A DNA stretch of 64,000 nt from Actinophytocola oryzae (GTDB taxonomy: Bacteria; Actinomycetota; Actinomycetes; Mycobacteriales; Pseudonocardiaceae), in assembly GCF_004364325.1 (NCBI RefSeq), contig NZ_SOCP01000027.1, positions 28,554 through 92,553 of the forward strand. The letters run 5' to 3'. Shown here one piece after another: positions 38,901-47,459 of this stretch. The notes under the pieces were generated by a model. The model was not told where the DNA came from, did no database searches, and saw nothing but the letters and a program-made list of their open reading frames with translations. How positions within the stretch are numbered: position 1 is the first letter of the stretch; each line of letters starts with the position of its first letter. Both the position numbers and the translations under genes were made by a program.

Positions 38901-41900
38901 CCGACGACGCCACCTGGACGCCGCACGCCGAACTGCGGCGCGGGTACGTCGCGAAGCACGCTGCTCCGGCGCCCCGGCCGGACCTGGACACCGGAGGACT
39001 GCCTCGGCTCGACCACGAGGACGTGTACGCGCGGATGACCGGGTCGACGCTCGACTACGGACCGACCTTCCGTGCCGTGGAACGGTTGTGGTGGCGGCGC
39101 GAGACACGCGAGGTCGTCGCCGACCTGTCGCTCGACACCGTGGACCTGGCAGGCCACCGGCTGCACCCGGCGCTGCTGGACGCCGCGTTGCAGGCCGCGA
39201 TCGTCGGTGCGCTGGTGCTCGACGATGCGCTCGCCACGAACACCTATGTGCCGGCCAGGATCGACTCGTTCCGGTTCTACCGCTCGCCGGGCACCCGGCT
39301 GCGGGTGTACGGCCAGGCGCACGAGGGCACCGGACCGGACCAGGTCGAGTGCGACCTCACCCTCGTCACGGACGACGGCGAGGTGGTCGCGGAGGTTCGG
39401 GGCCTGCGCGCCAGGAGGCTCGCGGAGGCCACGGAGGAACCGGCGGAACTCCGCTACGACACCGTGTGGCGGCCGGAGCCGCTGGACGCCGCGACCACCG
39501 CCGAGGGCCGCTGGGTCGTCGTGGGCTCGTCGGCCACGGCCACCGCACTGGTCCGCGGACTGTCCGAGCTGGACGGTGAGGTCGTCCACGCGGCGACCAC
39601 CGAGGACGCCCTGGTGGCCGGTTGCCGCGGCGTGGTCTACGTCGACGACGGGGAGCACGATGACGGGGAGCACGATGACGGGGAGCACGATGACGGGGAG
39701 CACGGCGACGGGCCTGCCTGCGGGCCGGTCGCCGTACCGCTGCGGCTCGTCCAGGAGCTGCCGGGCGGGACGCTGTTCATCGTCACCACCGGCGCGCAGA
39801 GCGTCGCCACCGACGACCCCACCACCAGCCCGTCCGCCGCGGCGCTGTGGGGCTTCGGGCGCGTGGTCGCCGCCGAACGGCCGGAGCTGCGCTGCCGTCT
39901 CGTCGACCTCGCGCAGGACACCGAGGACAAGCTGCTCGACGCGCTGCTCGCCGAGCTGACCCACGACCGCCTCGACGAGGTCGCGCTGCGCCCGCACGGC
40001 CGGTACGTCCGGCAGCTGACGCGTGCCGCACCCGGCCAGGTCGTGGCCCGCACCGACACCACCCCGGTCCGCCTGAGCGCGGCAGGCGACGAGGTCCGGT
40101 TCGTGGCGACCACGAGACGGCCACCCGGCCCCGGCGAGGTCGAGGTCGAGGTCGCGCACGTCGGGCTCAACTTCAAGGACGTGCTCAAGCAGACCGGGCT
40201 GATCTCGCCGCACGCCGTCGAGGGCAGCCATTCCGGCGAGACTCTCGGGCTGGAATGTTCGGGCACCGTCGTGCGGGTCGGCGCGGAGGTGGCGGACCTC
40301 CAGGCGGGGGACCGGGTCTTCGCGCACAGCAGGGACCTGTTCGCCTCCCACGTGACGCTCGACGCCGTCCGGGTGGTGCCGACCCCTGCCGCGCTGTCCG
40401 ACGCGCAGGCCGCGTCGCTGCTGCCCGTGGTCACCGCGCACCTCGCACTCGTCCGCCTCGCCGGGGTCGGTGAAGGGGAACGGGTGCTCGTCCACTCCGC
40501 GGCAGGCGGTGTCGGGCTTGCCGCGGCACGCATCGCGACCTGGCTCGGCGCCGAGGTGTTCGTCACCGCGGGCAGCGAGCGGCGGCGGGAGTTCCTGCGC
40601 AGTGAGGGTTTCACCCACGTCGCCGACTCGAGGTCCACGTCCTTCGCCGACGACGTCCTCGGCTGGACCGGCGGCGAAGGCGTCGACGTCGTCGTCAACT
40701 CGCTGCCCGGCGAGATGATCCAGCACAGCCTGCGGGCGTTGCGCACGTTCGGGCGCTTCGTCGAGCTGGGCAAGCCGGGGGACGTCGCGGACCACGCGGT
40801 GCGGCTGGCCTCCACGAAACGGGCGCTGTCGTTCCACTCGCTGGACTACGACCAGATGATGGCGCTGCGCCCCGAGGACGTCCGGGAGTGCATGCGTGCC
40901 GTCGCGGACCTCTTCGAGCGGTACGTGATCACCCCGCTGCCGCTCACGGAGGTGCCCGCGGACGAGGTGGACCGGGCCTTCCGGACCATGGCGAGCCCCG
41001 ACCACCTCGGCAAGGTCGTCGTCCGGCTGGCCGGCGAGGCGGTGACCGTGCCCGCAGCCTCGGTCCCGGGCACACCCGTCCGGCCCGACGCCACGTACGT
41101 CGTCACCGGCGGGCTCGGCGGTCTCGGCCGGACGGTGGCGCGTTGGCTCGCGGACAGCGGCGCCCGCCACCTGGTGCTCGTCGGCCGAGGCGGCGCCGTG
41201 ACCGCCGACGCGGCACAGCTGGTGGCCGACCTGGTCACGCGCGGGGTCGACGCGCGGGTCGAGCAGGCCGACGTCGGCGACCACGGTCAGGTGCGCTCAC
41301 TGCTCACCCGCGTGCGTGCGTCTATGCCGCCCGTCGCGGGGATCGTGCACGGCGCCGCCGACTTCGACGACGTGGTGCTCGCGGACACCGACGCCGCCCG
41401 GCTGCTCGCCGCGACCCGGCCCAAGGCGGACGGTGCCTGGCACCTGCACCGGGAGACCCTGGCCGACCACCTCGACTTCTTCGTGCTGTTCTCGTCGTTC
41501 GCGGCCCAGCTCGGCGCGGCCGGCACGGGCGCGTACGCGACGGCCAACGAGTACCTCAACGGGCTGGCGCGGTACCGGCACGCGCGGGGCCTGCCCGCGA
41601 CGAGCGTCGGCTGGGGGATGGTCGACGACGTCGGCGTCGCGGTCAGCCGCGACGGCCACGTCGGCGACGTCCTGCGGCGTGCCGGTCACGTCGGCATGGC
41701 ACCCGCCCGCCTCGTCGCCGAGCTGGCGACGCTGCTGCGCACCCGGCCCGCCGAGGCCTCGGTCGCCGGCATCGACTGGGTGCGCTGGTCGCGGGTCAAC
41801 CCGCAGCTGGCGTCCCTGCCGACGTTCCGTGCCGTGGTACCGGCGAGTGCCGAGGAGGGCGGCGACGACTCGGTCGCCGGGCGCCTGCGGGACGCGAGCC

Positions 41901-42937
41901 CCGCGGACCGCGCCGCGATGTTGCCCGCGCTCGTCGTCCCCGTGCTGTCGCGGACGACCGGCCTGACCGGGCAGCAGCTCGACGACGGGCAGGCCGTGGA
42001 CGTCGACTCGCTCACCGCGGTCGAGCTGCGGGTGCTGCTGCAGAAGCAGCTCGGCGTCACGGTGCCCGCCGTGCGGTTGCAGCGGAGCATCGGCGTCGCG
42101 GTGCTCGTGGAGCTGCTCGCCGAGGAGCTGACGCGGTCCGCGCCGGCCATCACCGCACACGAGATCGTCTCGGCCGACGGGCTGGTGATCCACGGCCACC
42201 TCAGCCTGCCGACCGGTCCGGGACCGCACCCGGCGGTGGTGGTCTGCGCGGCGGGCGAGGGCGGGGCGCTGGACGCCGACGGCGAGTACGCCCGCGTCAG
42301 CGAGCACGCGCCGCTGCGTGCGGCGGGGTTCGCCGTGCTGACCGTGGACCAGCGTGGCGCGCCCGGGCACGGCCCCGAGTTCAGCGCACGGGCCGAGATG
42401 GGCGGCGGCGAGGTCGACGACGTCGTGGCCGCGGGGCGGTGGCTCGCGGGACGCGCCGACATCGACGAGACGCGGGTCAACATCGTGGGCACCAGCAGGG
42501 GCGCGTACGCGGCACTCCTGGCACTGCAACGACGGCCCGAGCTGTGGCGGCACGGAGTGTTGCTCATGGGCTTCTACGACCCGGCCACGCTGGTCGCCGC
42601 CGAGCGTGTCCAACCGGGATCGCTGCTAGCGGCCAGGATCGACGCCACCCCGGCCGAGGTCGACGCCTACTTCGCGGCGCCGGAGCGACGGCCTCTCACC
42701 GCGCTCGACCGCGTGGCCGCCCCGCTGCTCCTGGTGCACGGCGACGCGGACCCGGTCATCCCCGCCGCGCAGTCCGAGGAACTGGCGGCCAGGCTGCGGC
42801 AGGCGGGTCGGCCGGCACGACTGGTCACGGTGCCGGGCCTCGCGCACGACAGTGACCACGGCAGCGTGGTCTGGCGTGCGCTGTGGCCCGAGATCGGCGG
42901 CTTCCTCGGCGAGGACTCCCCGCCGGCCACCTGGTGA
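35990..42937 (+). CDS. highly reducing type I polyketide synthase (KS-AT-DH-ER-KR-ACP-hydrolase)
   Basis: A single-module PKS of 2315 residues. I use ATG 35990 because GAAAGGG lies six bases before it, while the ATG at 35984 directly abuts that site. Domains: KS (about 1-425; DTACSSS, EAHGTGT, NIGHTEAAAG); AT (510-820; GHSVGE, and VAYHSHQ at the extender-selectivity site); DH (about 860-1130; HRIGETVVFP, with Glu where HxxxGxxxxP has Gly, and LHPALLDAALQ); a structural linker; ER (1350-1660; LNFKDVLKQTGLI, HSAAGGVGLAAA); KR (1690-1870; GGLGGLG, GAYATANEYL); ACP (about 1960-2030; VDVDSLTAVEL); and a C-terminal alpha/beta hydrolase (2050-2315; GTSRGAYAA, HGDADPVIP, AHDSDH) related to prolyl-oligopeptidase-type esterases. 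With one complete reducing loop it probably works iteratively to build a saturated chain, released by the hydrolase. The chain may serve as a starter or side chain. Confidence 0.92.
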   Translation: MNTPVAIIGIGCRFPGGVEDPRSFWELVSSGTDAVGDIPRDRWRAGDFFDADASTPGRMVVRQGGFLDTPVDAFDAGFFGMAPREAAALDPQQRLLLEVTWEALEDAGIPPSSTSAADIGVYVGGFTFDAATLQLTDANQHLVGAATPTGVSMTMLAARLSYTFDWHGPSLTLDTACSSSLVAIHHACAALARGDCDLAVAGGVNVMVNPVTSILMSKGGFLSPDARSKSFDHRANGYARGEGAGVLLLKPLHSAVHDGDHIHAVVRGTAVNSDGRTPGITVPSVEAQRVLIRRACRVADVEPASVGYFEAHGTGTAVGDPIEATAIGEVLGDSGHTHWLGSVKSNIGHTEAAAGVAGVIKAAMSLAHGEVPPNLHFERPNPRIPFDRLPLRVPTETVPFPELPGPRRAAVNSFGFGGTNAHAILEHWPTTRTMARDDDGPVLLPLSARSPEALQALTESYQTVLAQPTSLRRIGRAAARQRDHHPLRTFVVAADPAEAVEKLRRLTVSPVRATPRKIAFVYTGMGPQWWGMGRELLDEPRFAEVVAACDDVLARFDLSIEDELRRDEAGSRLTGTLYAQVANFAVQAGLTALWRDWGIEPAVIVGHSVGEVAAAYAAGVYTLDDALTVSYHRASLQAGLAGRGVMVAVNVPADTVTRHLVDGASVAAVNSAHATTIAGDRDAVAEVVGRLRAEGASAKALRVEVAYHSHQMDEIREPLLAALRDVRPRTARVPLVSTVTAGEVDGPELDAEYWWRNVREPVRFADAFRRVLRHTPGAVLEVGPHPVLATAIDEALTGRADDVVRLASLRRDRPQRRQLLETLGDLYVAGVDPRWENVHPGPREHVELPRYPWQRERHWVESAASRERRLGTDGLRLGGRTVSSVTPVRDVALSTAAFPYLGDHRIGETVVFPGAGYVEAALAAFPGDEPCFLDDVVFHRPLVLPPSSVTTLRTGYDPARRLLTLHSRGQSDDATWTPHAELRRGYVAKHAAPAPRPDLDTGGLPRLDHEDVYARMTGSTLDYGPTFRAVERLWWRRETREVVADLSLDTVDLAGHRLHPALLDAALQAAIVGALVLDDALATNTYVPARIDSFRFYRSPGTRLRVYGQAHEGTGPDQVECDLTLVTDDGEVVAEVRGLRARRLAEATEEPAELRYDTVWRPEPLDAATTAEGRWVVVGSSATATALVRGLSELDGEVVHAATTEDALVAGCRGVVYVDDGEHDDGEHDDGEHDDGEHGDGPACGPVAVPLRLVQELPGGTLFIVTTGAQSVATDDPTTSPSAAALWGFGRVVAAERPELRCRLVDLAQDTEDKLLDALLAELTHDRLDEVALRPHGRYVRQLTRAAPGQVVARTDTTPVRLSAAGDEVRFVATTRRPPGPGEVEVEVAHVGLNFKDVLKQTGLISPHAVEGSHSGETLGLECSGTVVRVGAEVADLQAGDRVFAHSRDLFASHVTLDAVRVVPTPAALSDAQAASLLPVVTAHLALVRLAGVGEGERVLVHSAAGGVGLAAARIATWLGAEVFVTAGSERRREFLRSEGFTHVADSRSTSFADDVLGWTGGEGVDVVVNSLPGEMIQHSLRALRTFGRFVELGKPGDVADHAVRLASTKRALSFHSLDYDQMMALRPEDVRECMRAVADLFERYVITPLPLTEVPADEVDRAFRTMASPDHLGKVVVRLAGEAVTVPAASVPGTPVRPDATYVVTGGLGGLGRTVARWLADSGARHLVLVGRGGAVTADAAQLVADLVTRGVDARVEQADVGDHGQVRSLLTRVRASMPPVAGIVHGAADFDDVVLADTDAARLLAATRPKADGAWHLHRETLADHLDFFVLFSSFAAQLGAAGTGAYATANEYLNGLARYRHARGLPATSVGWGMVDDVGVAVSRDGHVGDVLRRAGHVGMAPARLVAELATLLRTRPAEASVAGIDWVRWSRVNPQLASLPTFRAVVPASAEEGGDDSVAGRLRDASPADRAAMLPALVVPVLSRTTGLTGQQLDDGQAVDVDSLTAVELRVLLQKQLGVTVPAVRLQRSIGVAVLVELLAEELTRSAPAITAHEIVSADGLVIHGHLSLPTGPGPHPAVVVCAAGEGGALDADGEYARVSEHAPLRAAGFAVLTVDQRGAPGHGPEFSARAEMGGGEVDDVVAAGRWLAGRADIDETRVNIVGTSRGAYAALLALQRRPELWRHGVLLMGFYDPATLVAAERVQPGSLLAARIDATPAEVDAYFAAPERRPLTALDRVAAPLLLVHGDADPVIPAAQSEELAARLRQAGRPARLVTVPGLAHDSDHGSVVWRALWPEIGGFLGEDSPPATW
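39648..39707 (+). repeat. 15-bp tandem repeat inside the PKS gene
   Basis: Four copies of acggggagcacgatg (the last one varied) encode repeated DGEHD in the linker between the DH and ER domains. Being a multiple of three, copy-number changes would keep the frame. Confidence 0.9.
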
Positions 42938-43030
42938 TCACCTCGACATCACCGCGAAGGTCCACTCACGACACTCGAGCTGCCCGAACACTCGGCGACG
43001 TCGAGTACTGAGGGCAGTGATCGCGGGCGG

Positions 43031-43046
43031 GTTGGTCTGAACCAAC
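43031..43046. promoter_or_regulatory. small inverted repeat upstream of the dehydrogenase gene
   Basis: GTTGGT-CTGA-ACCAAC lies in the 186-bp gap after the PKS gene and 78 bp before the dehydrogenase start. It could be a weak terminator for the PKS or an operator for the next gene. Confidence 0.3.
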
Positions 43047-43123
43047 GGTCAGATCCGTAAGTTCGTGCTCGCGGAAACAAGGGCGTAACACGGTCGCTGG
43101 CACTGTGCTTGGAGGGCGTAGGA

Positions 43124-44350
43124 ATGACCGCTCAGCTCACCCCCGACTCGCTCCTGGTCGAGAGCGGCACCTCACCGGAGGCGGCGATCATCTGGACGGA
43201 TCCCGTCACCGGGCACCGGGCCTACCTCGTCATCGACCGCCTGGTCCGAGGGCTTGCCAGTGGCGGGCTGCGGATGCGGCCTGGCTGCACCTTCGAGGAG
43301 GTCCGCCAGCTCGCCGCCGCGATGAGCGTCAAGGAAGCGTTGCACTACAACCCGTCCGACCGCTACATCCCGATGGGCGGCGCCAAGGGCGGCATCGACT
43401 GCGACCCGGCCGGCGCCGCCGCGCCCGGCGTGCTCTACCGGTTCCTCCGGTTCATCCGGCCCTACCTGGAGCGGAACTGGGCCACGGGCGACGACCTCGG
43501 CACGTCCAGCGAGACCATCGACGTGACCCTCGCCGCACTCGGTGTCGCCAACTGCGTGGCCCCCGCGCTGCGGGTGGTCGACGACCCGGTCGCCGCACTG
43601 CGGCGGTTCACCGGCGCCTTCGCCGTCACCGTCGACGGCATCAGGCTCAGCGAGCTGGTCGGCGGGTGCGGTGTCGCCGAGTCCGTCCTCGCCGCGATGG
43701 ACCTCGACGGGGTCGACCGGGTGGGTGCGACGGCGGTCGTGCAGGGCTTCGGCACCATGGGCGGTGCCACCGCGCGGTTCCTGGCCGAGGCCGGCCTGCG
43801 GGTGGTCGCGATCACCGACGCGTTGGGCACGGTCGCCAACCCGCACGGCCTCGACGTCGAGGCCATGCTCGCCGCCCGGCTGCCGCTCGGGCTGATGGAC
43901 CGGTCGAAGCTGCGTGCCGGCGACCAGCCGCTCGGCGTCGACGCGTGGCTGGATGTCGAGGCCGACGTGCTGGTGCCGGCGGCGACGTCGTACTGCGTCA
44001 CCGAGGAGAACCAGCACCGGATCAGCGCCAGGTACATCGTGGAGGCGGCGAACCTGCCGGTGACCCGGTACGCGGAGCACCACCTCGCGGCCAGGGGTAC
44101 CGTGACACTGCCGGACGTCGTGGTCAACTCCGGCACGAACGCGTGGTGGTGGTGGACGCTGTTCGGCGACGTCGCCGCCGACGCGGGGGAGTCCTTCGCC
44201 AAGGTGCGTTCGTCGCTGCGGGCGCTCGTCCAGGAGACCCTCGTCCTGGCCAGGCAGGAGCAGGTGCCGCCGAGACAGGCGGCGCGGCTGATCGCCGACG
44301 CCCGGTTCGCTCGCCTGTCCGAGCGGTTGAACGACACCGAGGCGGCCTAG
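43124..44350 (+). CDS. Glu/Leu/Phe/Val dehydrogenase family protein
   Basis: A 408-residue amino-acid dehydrogenase, catalysing reversible NAD(P)-linked oxidative deamination of an amino acid to its 2-oxo acid. The substrate/catalytic loop is YIPMGGAKGGID, with the catalytic Lys. The nucleotide fold is VVQGFGTMGGATARFLAE. The conserved C-terminal region VVNSGTNAWWWW is also present. The start is ATG 43124, behind GGAGGG and AGGA. The last base of its TAG stop is the first base of the exporter's GTG, so the two are co-translated. A ThDP enzyme that could act on 2-oxo acids lies just beyond. I infer supply or recycling of a 2-oxo acid or amino group for the pathway. The specific amino acid cannot be read from the sequence. 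Confidence 0.85.
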   Translation: MTAQLTPDSLLVESGTSPEAAIIWTDPVTGHRAYLVIDRLVRGLASGGLRMRPGCTFEEVRQLAAAMSVKEALHYNPSDRYIPMGGAKGGIDCDPAGAAAPGVLYRFLRFIRPYLERNWATGDDLGTSSETIDVTLAALGVANCVAPALRVVDDPVAALRRFTGAFAVTVDGIRLSELVGGCGVAESVLAAMDLDGVDRVGATAVVQGFGTMGGATARFLAEAGLRVVAITDALGTVANPHGLDVEAMLAARLPLGLMDRSKLRAGDQPLGVDAWLDVEADVLVPAATSYCVTEENQHRISARYIVEAANLPVTRYAEHHLAARGTVTLPDVVVNSGTNAWWWWTLFGDVAADAGESFAKVRSSLRALVQETLVLARQEQVPPRQAARLIADARFARLSERLNDTEAA

Positions 44351-45177
44351 TGGTCGTCGTCGTGTTCGCCGCCCTCGCCGCCGCGGGGTGGGGGACGGCG
44401 GACTACCTCGGCGGCAAGGCGAGCCGGCACGCGCCCGCGACGGCGGTGTTGCTGTTCTCCCAGGTGCTGGCGCTGCCGGTGCTCGTGGGGTGGCTCGTCG
44501 TGACGTCACCGCCCGGTCCACAGTGGTCCGGGTTCGCCTGGGGAGCCATGGGTGGCGCCTGCGGGTTCATCGGCATGGTGCTGTTCCTGAAGAGCCTGGC
44601 GAGCGGGGCGATGACCCTCGTGGCCCCGGTGGTGGCGGTGGCGGTGGCCGTCGTGCCGTTCGTGCTGGGGCTGTTCATGGACGTGTGGCCGAGCGGGCTC
44701 GCGCTCGGCGGCGTGTGCTGCGCGGTCCTCGCCATCGCGCTGGTCAACCGGGGCGGTGGGCGGGTGCGGTTCTCGTTGCCTGCCTTCTGGACCGCGCTGG
44801 CCGCGGGTTGCGGGCTGGGGATGCAGCTCGTGTGTGTCGGCGGTCCGGCGGCGAACGCGGGCCTGTGGCCGCTGGTAGGTGCCCGCACGACGTCGATCCT
44901 GTGTGCCGCGGTGGCCGTGCTCGCCGCGCGCCAGGGCGGTCTCCGTGCCGTGCCGTGGGGTCTGGTCGTGGTCGCCGGCGTCCTGGACACGAGCGGGTTC
45001 GCGTTCTACCTCTTCGCGCTCGGCAGCGGCCTGCTCAGCGTGGTGGGCCCGCTGACCGCACTGGCTCCCGCCGCGACGATCGTGCTCGCACTCATCGTCG
45101 ACCGGGAACGGGTGGCACGCACGCAGCTCGCCGGTCTCGGCCTCGCGGCGGGCGCACTGGTGCTCGTCGCGGTCTAG
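44350..45177 (+). CDS. EamA/DMT-family transporter
   Basis: A 275-residue integral membrane protein of the drug/metabolite transporter superfamily, made of two EamA halves with about ten hydrophobic helices. The opening GWGTADYLGGKASRHAP is typical. The second half starts near WTALAAGCGLGMQL, with the repeat LGSGLLSVVGPLTALAPAATIVLA. The GTG start overlaps the TAG of the dehydrogenase gene by one base (TAGTG). The family exports metabolites or amino acids; here it may export a pathway amine or the product. Its TAG stop lies inside the CTAG that an IS5-type element used as its target. Confidence 0.85.
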   Translation: MVVVVFAALAAAGWGTADYLGGKASRHAPATAVLLFSQVLALPVLVGWLVVTSPPGPQWSGFAWGAMGGACGFIGMVLFLKSLASGAMTLVAPVVAVAVAVVPFVLGLFMDVWPSGLALGGVCCAVLAIALVNRGGGRVRFSLPAFWTALAAGCGLGMQLVCVGGPAANAGLWPLVGARTTSILCAAVAVLAARQGGLRAVPWGLVVVAGVLDTSGFAFYLFALGSGLLSVVGPLTALAPAATIVLALIVDRERVARTQLAGLGLAAGALVLVAV

Positions 45178-45616
45178 GGCCTGTATCGAAGTGGTGACCC
45201 GCTGAAGGCTGGATGATGAGGGGCTGTTCTGGCGTGTCGTTGATCAAATAGATGAGGTGGACACCCTAGCGGTGACGAGGCGGTTCGACATGACCGACGC
45301 GCAGTGGTCGTTGCTGGAGGGGCTGGTGTCCCAGCCTGTGCGGTCGGGTCGGTCGTCGTCGTGGAACAGACGCCTGTTGGTGGATGGGATTCGGTGGCGG
45401 GTGCGGACAGGGTCGCCGTGGCGGGACATGCCGAGCGTGTATGGGTCGTGGTCGGCGGCGTATGCGTTGTTTCGGCGGTGGCAAACGCAACGGCGTCTGC
45501 AGCGGTTGGTGATCGCGTTGCAGGCCTTGGCCGACGTTGGCGGGCGGATCATGTGGGGTGTCAGTGTTGACATCGCCGCCATCAACGAATGGCTCTGACC
45601 AACTTCGATACAGGCC
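45178..45616 (+). mobile_element. 439-bp internally deleted IS5-type element
   Basis: The ends are near-perfect inverted repeats: left GGCCTGTATCGAAGTGGT, right (reverse complement) GGCCTGTATCGAAGTTGGT, differing by one T. A CTAG directly flanks both sides (45174-45177 and 45617-45620), which fits a 4-bp target duplication. Inside is only a fused remnant of the transposase. The element cannot move by itself but may be mobilised by a full-length relative. Confidence 0.85.
45257..45598 (+). pseudogene. IS5-family transposase, N- and C-termini fused by internal deletion
   Basis: The 113 codons begin like an IS5-group transposase (MTDAQWSLLEGLV ... DGIRWRVRTGSPWRDMP.. YGSWSAAYALFRRW), the DUF4096 region. 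They reach the first catalytic Asp motif (GVSVD). Right there the sequence jumps to what looks like the family C-terminus (AAINEWL) and stops 15 bp before the right terminal repeat. The rest of the DDE catalytic core, normally more than 130 residues, is missing. An in-frame internal deletion explains this best. Confidence 0.85.
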
Positions 45617-47233
45617 CTAGAGGTGTGTCGGCGCGAACATGCGCGGCGTGGCCGGCAGGACGACGACGCTGGGGCCCGTGGCGGCCAGTGCCTCGGCGAG
45701 GTCGGTGTGGAGGGTCTCCGGGCTGCTCAGCACGGCCGGCACACCGAAGGACGCCGCGAGTGCCACGAAGTCCGGGCTGGTCAGCTCGGTGGCGAACGCC
45801 GAGCCGAACTCGTCGGTCATGTACTCGCGGAGGATGCCGTAGCCGCCGTCGTCCACGACGAGCCACGTGACCGGCAGGTCGTGCTGGCGCAGGGTCGCCA
45901 GCTCCGACAGGGAGTACATGGCGCCGCCGTCGCCGGAGACGGCGAGGACCGGGCCGCCTCTCGCGACGGCGGCGCCCAGCGCGGCCGGCAGCCCGTACCC
46001 GAGCCCGCCGGCGCCCTGCCCCGAGTGCTGCCCGCCGGTGCGGGGGTCCCAGGCGGACCAGGCCCAGTAGCCGAGGATCGTCATGTCCCACACCGTCGGC
46101 ACGTCGTCGGGCACCGCGGCACGCACCGACGCCAGCACTCCTTGCTCCAGCTCGAGGTCCTGCTTCGCCAGCCGGTCTTCGACCAGTGCCAGCAGTGTCC
46201 GCACCGACTCCTCGGCCCGGCCGTCGGCCGCCCGTGCCGGCACGGCGTCGGCCAGTGCGTGCAGGGCTTCTCGGGCGTCCGCGTGCAGGGCGAGTGCCGG
46301 ATAGTTGGCGCCGAGCCTGTCGGCGTCGGCGTCGACGTGGACGAGGTGGCCACGCGGGCGGAAGGTGCGGTAGTTGGTGGACAGGTCGCCGAGGCCCGAG
46401 CCGGCGACCAGGAGCACGTCGGCGTCGGCCAGGAACTCGGTGGTGTGCCGGTCCTCCAGGAACGAACGAGCGGAAAGCGGGTGGTGCCAAGGGAAGGCGC
46501 CCTTGCCGCCGAACGTCGTCACCACCGGGGCACGCAGTCTCTCCGCCAGCGTCAGCAGCTCCGCCGTCGCTCCACTTCGGACGACACCGCCGCCCGCGAG
46601 GATCACGGGCCGCTCGGCCCGCGCCAGCAGCGCCGCGGCCTCGTCGAGAAGTTCCTGGCGCGGCAGGAGAAGGCGTGGTCGCACCTCGACCGGCCGAGGG
46701 GCCGGGAGGTCGGTGTGTTCGAGCAGCACGTCCTGCGGGATCTCCACCCACACCGGCCCACAGGGCGCGGTCGAAGCCGCTTCCCACGCCTGCGCGAGCA
46801 CGGCAGGGAGCTGCGCCACCGAGCGCACCACGCGGGCGTACTTGACGACGTCGCGGAAGCTCGCGAGCTGGTCGGTCAGCTCGTGCAGGTAGCCGCCCCG
46901 CACGCCGCCGAGTCCGGCCCTCGGGATCTGGCTGCTGATGCCGAGCACCGGCACCGAGGCCGCGGCGGCCTCCTGCAGGGCGGCGAGCGTGTTGAGCGCA
47001 CCGGGGCCGGTGGAGACGATCAACGGCGTCACCGCACCGGTGACCCTGGCGTGGCCGTCGGCGGCGTACGCCGCGTTCAGCTCGGTCCGCCCGCCGACGA
47101 ACCGCAGCGGCGACCGGGCCAGCGCGTCGAACAGGGCGAGCGCGTGCTGCCCCGGCACACCGAACACCGTCCGCGCACCCAACGCGGTCAGGGTCTCGAC
47201 CGCGAGCGCACCGCCGTTCCTCGACATGGACAT
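45617..47233 (-). CDS. thiamine diphosphate-dependent enzyme (acetolactate synthase-like)
   Basis: A 538-residue ThDP enzyme with the three usual domains: pyrimidine-binding (1-170, with the catalytic Glu in GGRTELNAAYAADG), central (190-330), and pyrophosphate-binding (360-530, GDGGAMYSLSELATL). The metal/diphosphate motif ends in VVDDGGYG, where most relatives have NN or ND before GGYG. The family includes acetolactate synthases and 2-oxo-acid decarboxylases; I cannot choose between them. I take ATG 47233 (MSMSRNGG); a start further upstream adds no conserved residues. Its TAG stop is supplied by the CTAG repeat copied by the IS element. With the amino-acid dehydrogenase it could process 2-oxo acids. 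It diverges from the aldo/keto reductase across 226 bp. Confidence 0.85.
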   Translation of the reverse strand: MSMSRNGGALAVETLTALGARTVFGVPGQHALALFDALARSPLRFVGGRTELNAAYAADGHARVTGAVTPLIVSTGPGALNTLAALQEAAAASVPVLGISSQIPRAGLGGVRGGYLHELTDQLASFRDVVKYARVVRSVAQLPAVLAQAWEAASTAPCGPVWVEIPQDVLLEHTDLPAPRPVEVRPRLLLPRQELLDEAAALLARAERPVILAGGGVVRSGATAELLTLAERLRAPVVTTFGGKGAFPWHHPLSARSFLEDRHTTEFLADADVLLVAGSGLGDLSTNYRTFRPRGHLVHVDADADRLGANYPALALHADAREALHALADAVPARAADGRAEESVRTLLALVEDRLAKQDLELEQGVLASVRAAVPDDVPTVWDMTILGYWAWSAWDPRTGGQHSGQGAGGLGYGLPAALGAAVARGGPVLAVSGDGGAMYSLSELATLRQHDLPVTWLVVDDGGYGILREYMTDEFGSAFATELTSPDFVALAASFGVPAVLSSPETLHTDLAEALAATGPSVVVLPATPRMFAPTHL

Positions 47234-47459
47234 GCGAACCCCGTTCACAGGACGGCGAGTCGGCGCCATTCTAGCCGCGTCGATCGAATCATCCACTTGC
47301 GACGATCGCGTTCTGCCCGATCACTCGCGCGATGCGGGTACTACGGGCAACGATCATCACCGGGGCTGGCCTGAACCGCCCTCCTCCTCCGTACATTCGA
47401 CCCCGAGTCCTTGACAGTGACGTCGATTCCCACCCACATCGGCTGATAGGACGACGACA

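Noticed and set aside
37397..41284. A 1295-codon open frame opposite the PKS gene
   Set aside because: The PKS on the plus strand has all its catalytic motifs; the antisense frame has none.
42932..42941. Palindrome GGTGATCACC at the PKS stop
   Set aside because: Too short for a terminator and without a loop; probably chance in GC-rich DNA.
45257..45598. Possibility that this is an active insertion sequence
   Set aside because: The transposase lacks nearly all of its catalytic core; only the ends are intact.
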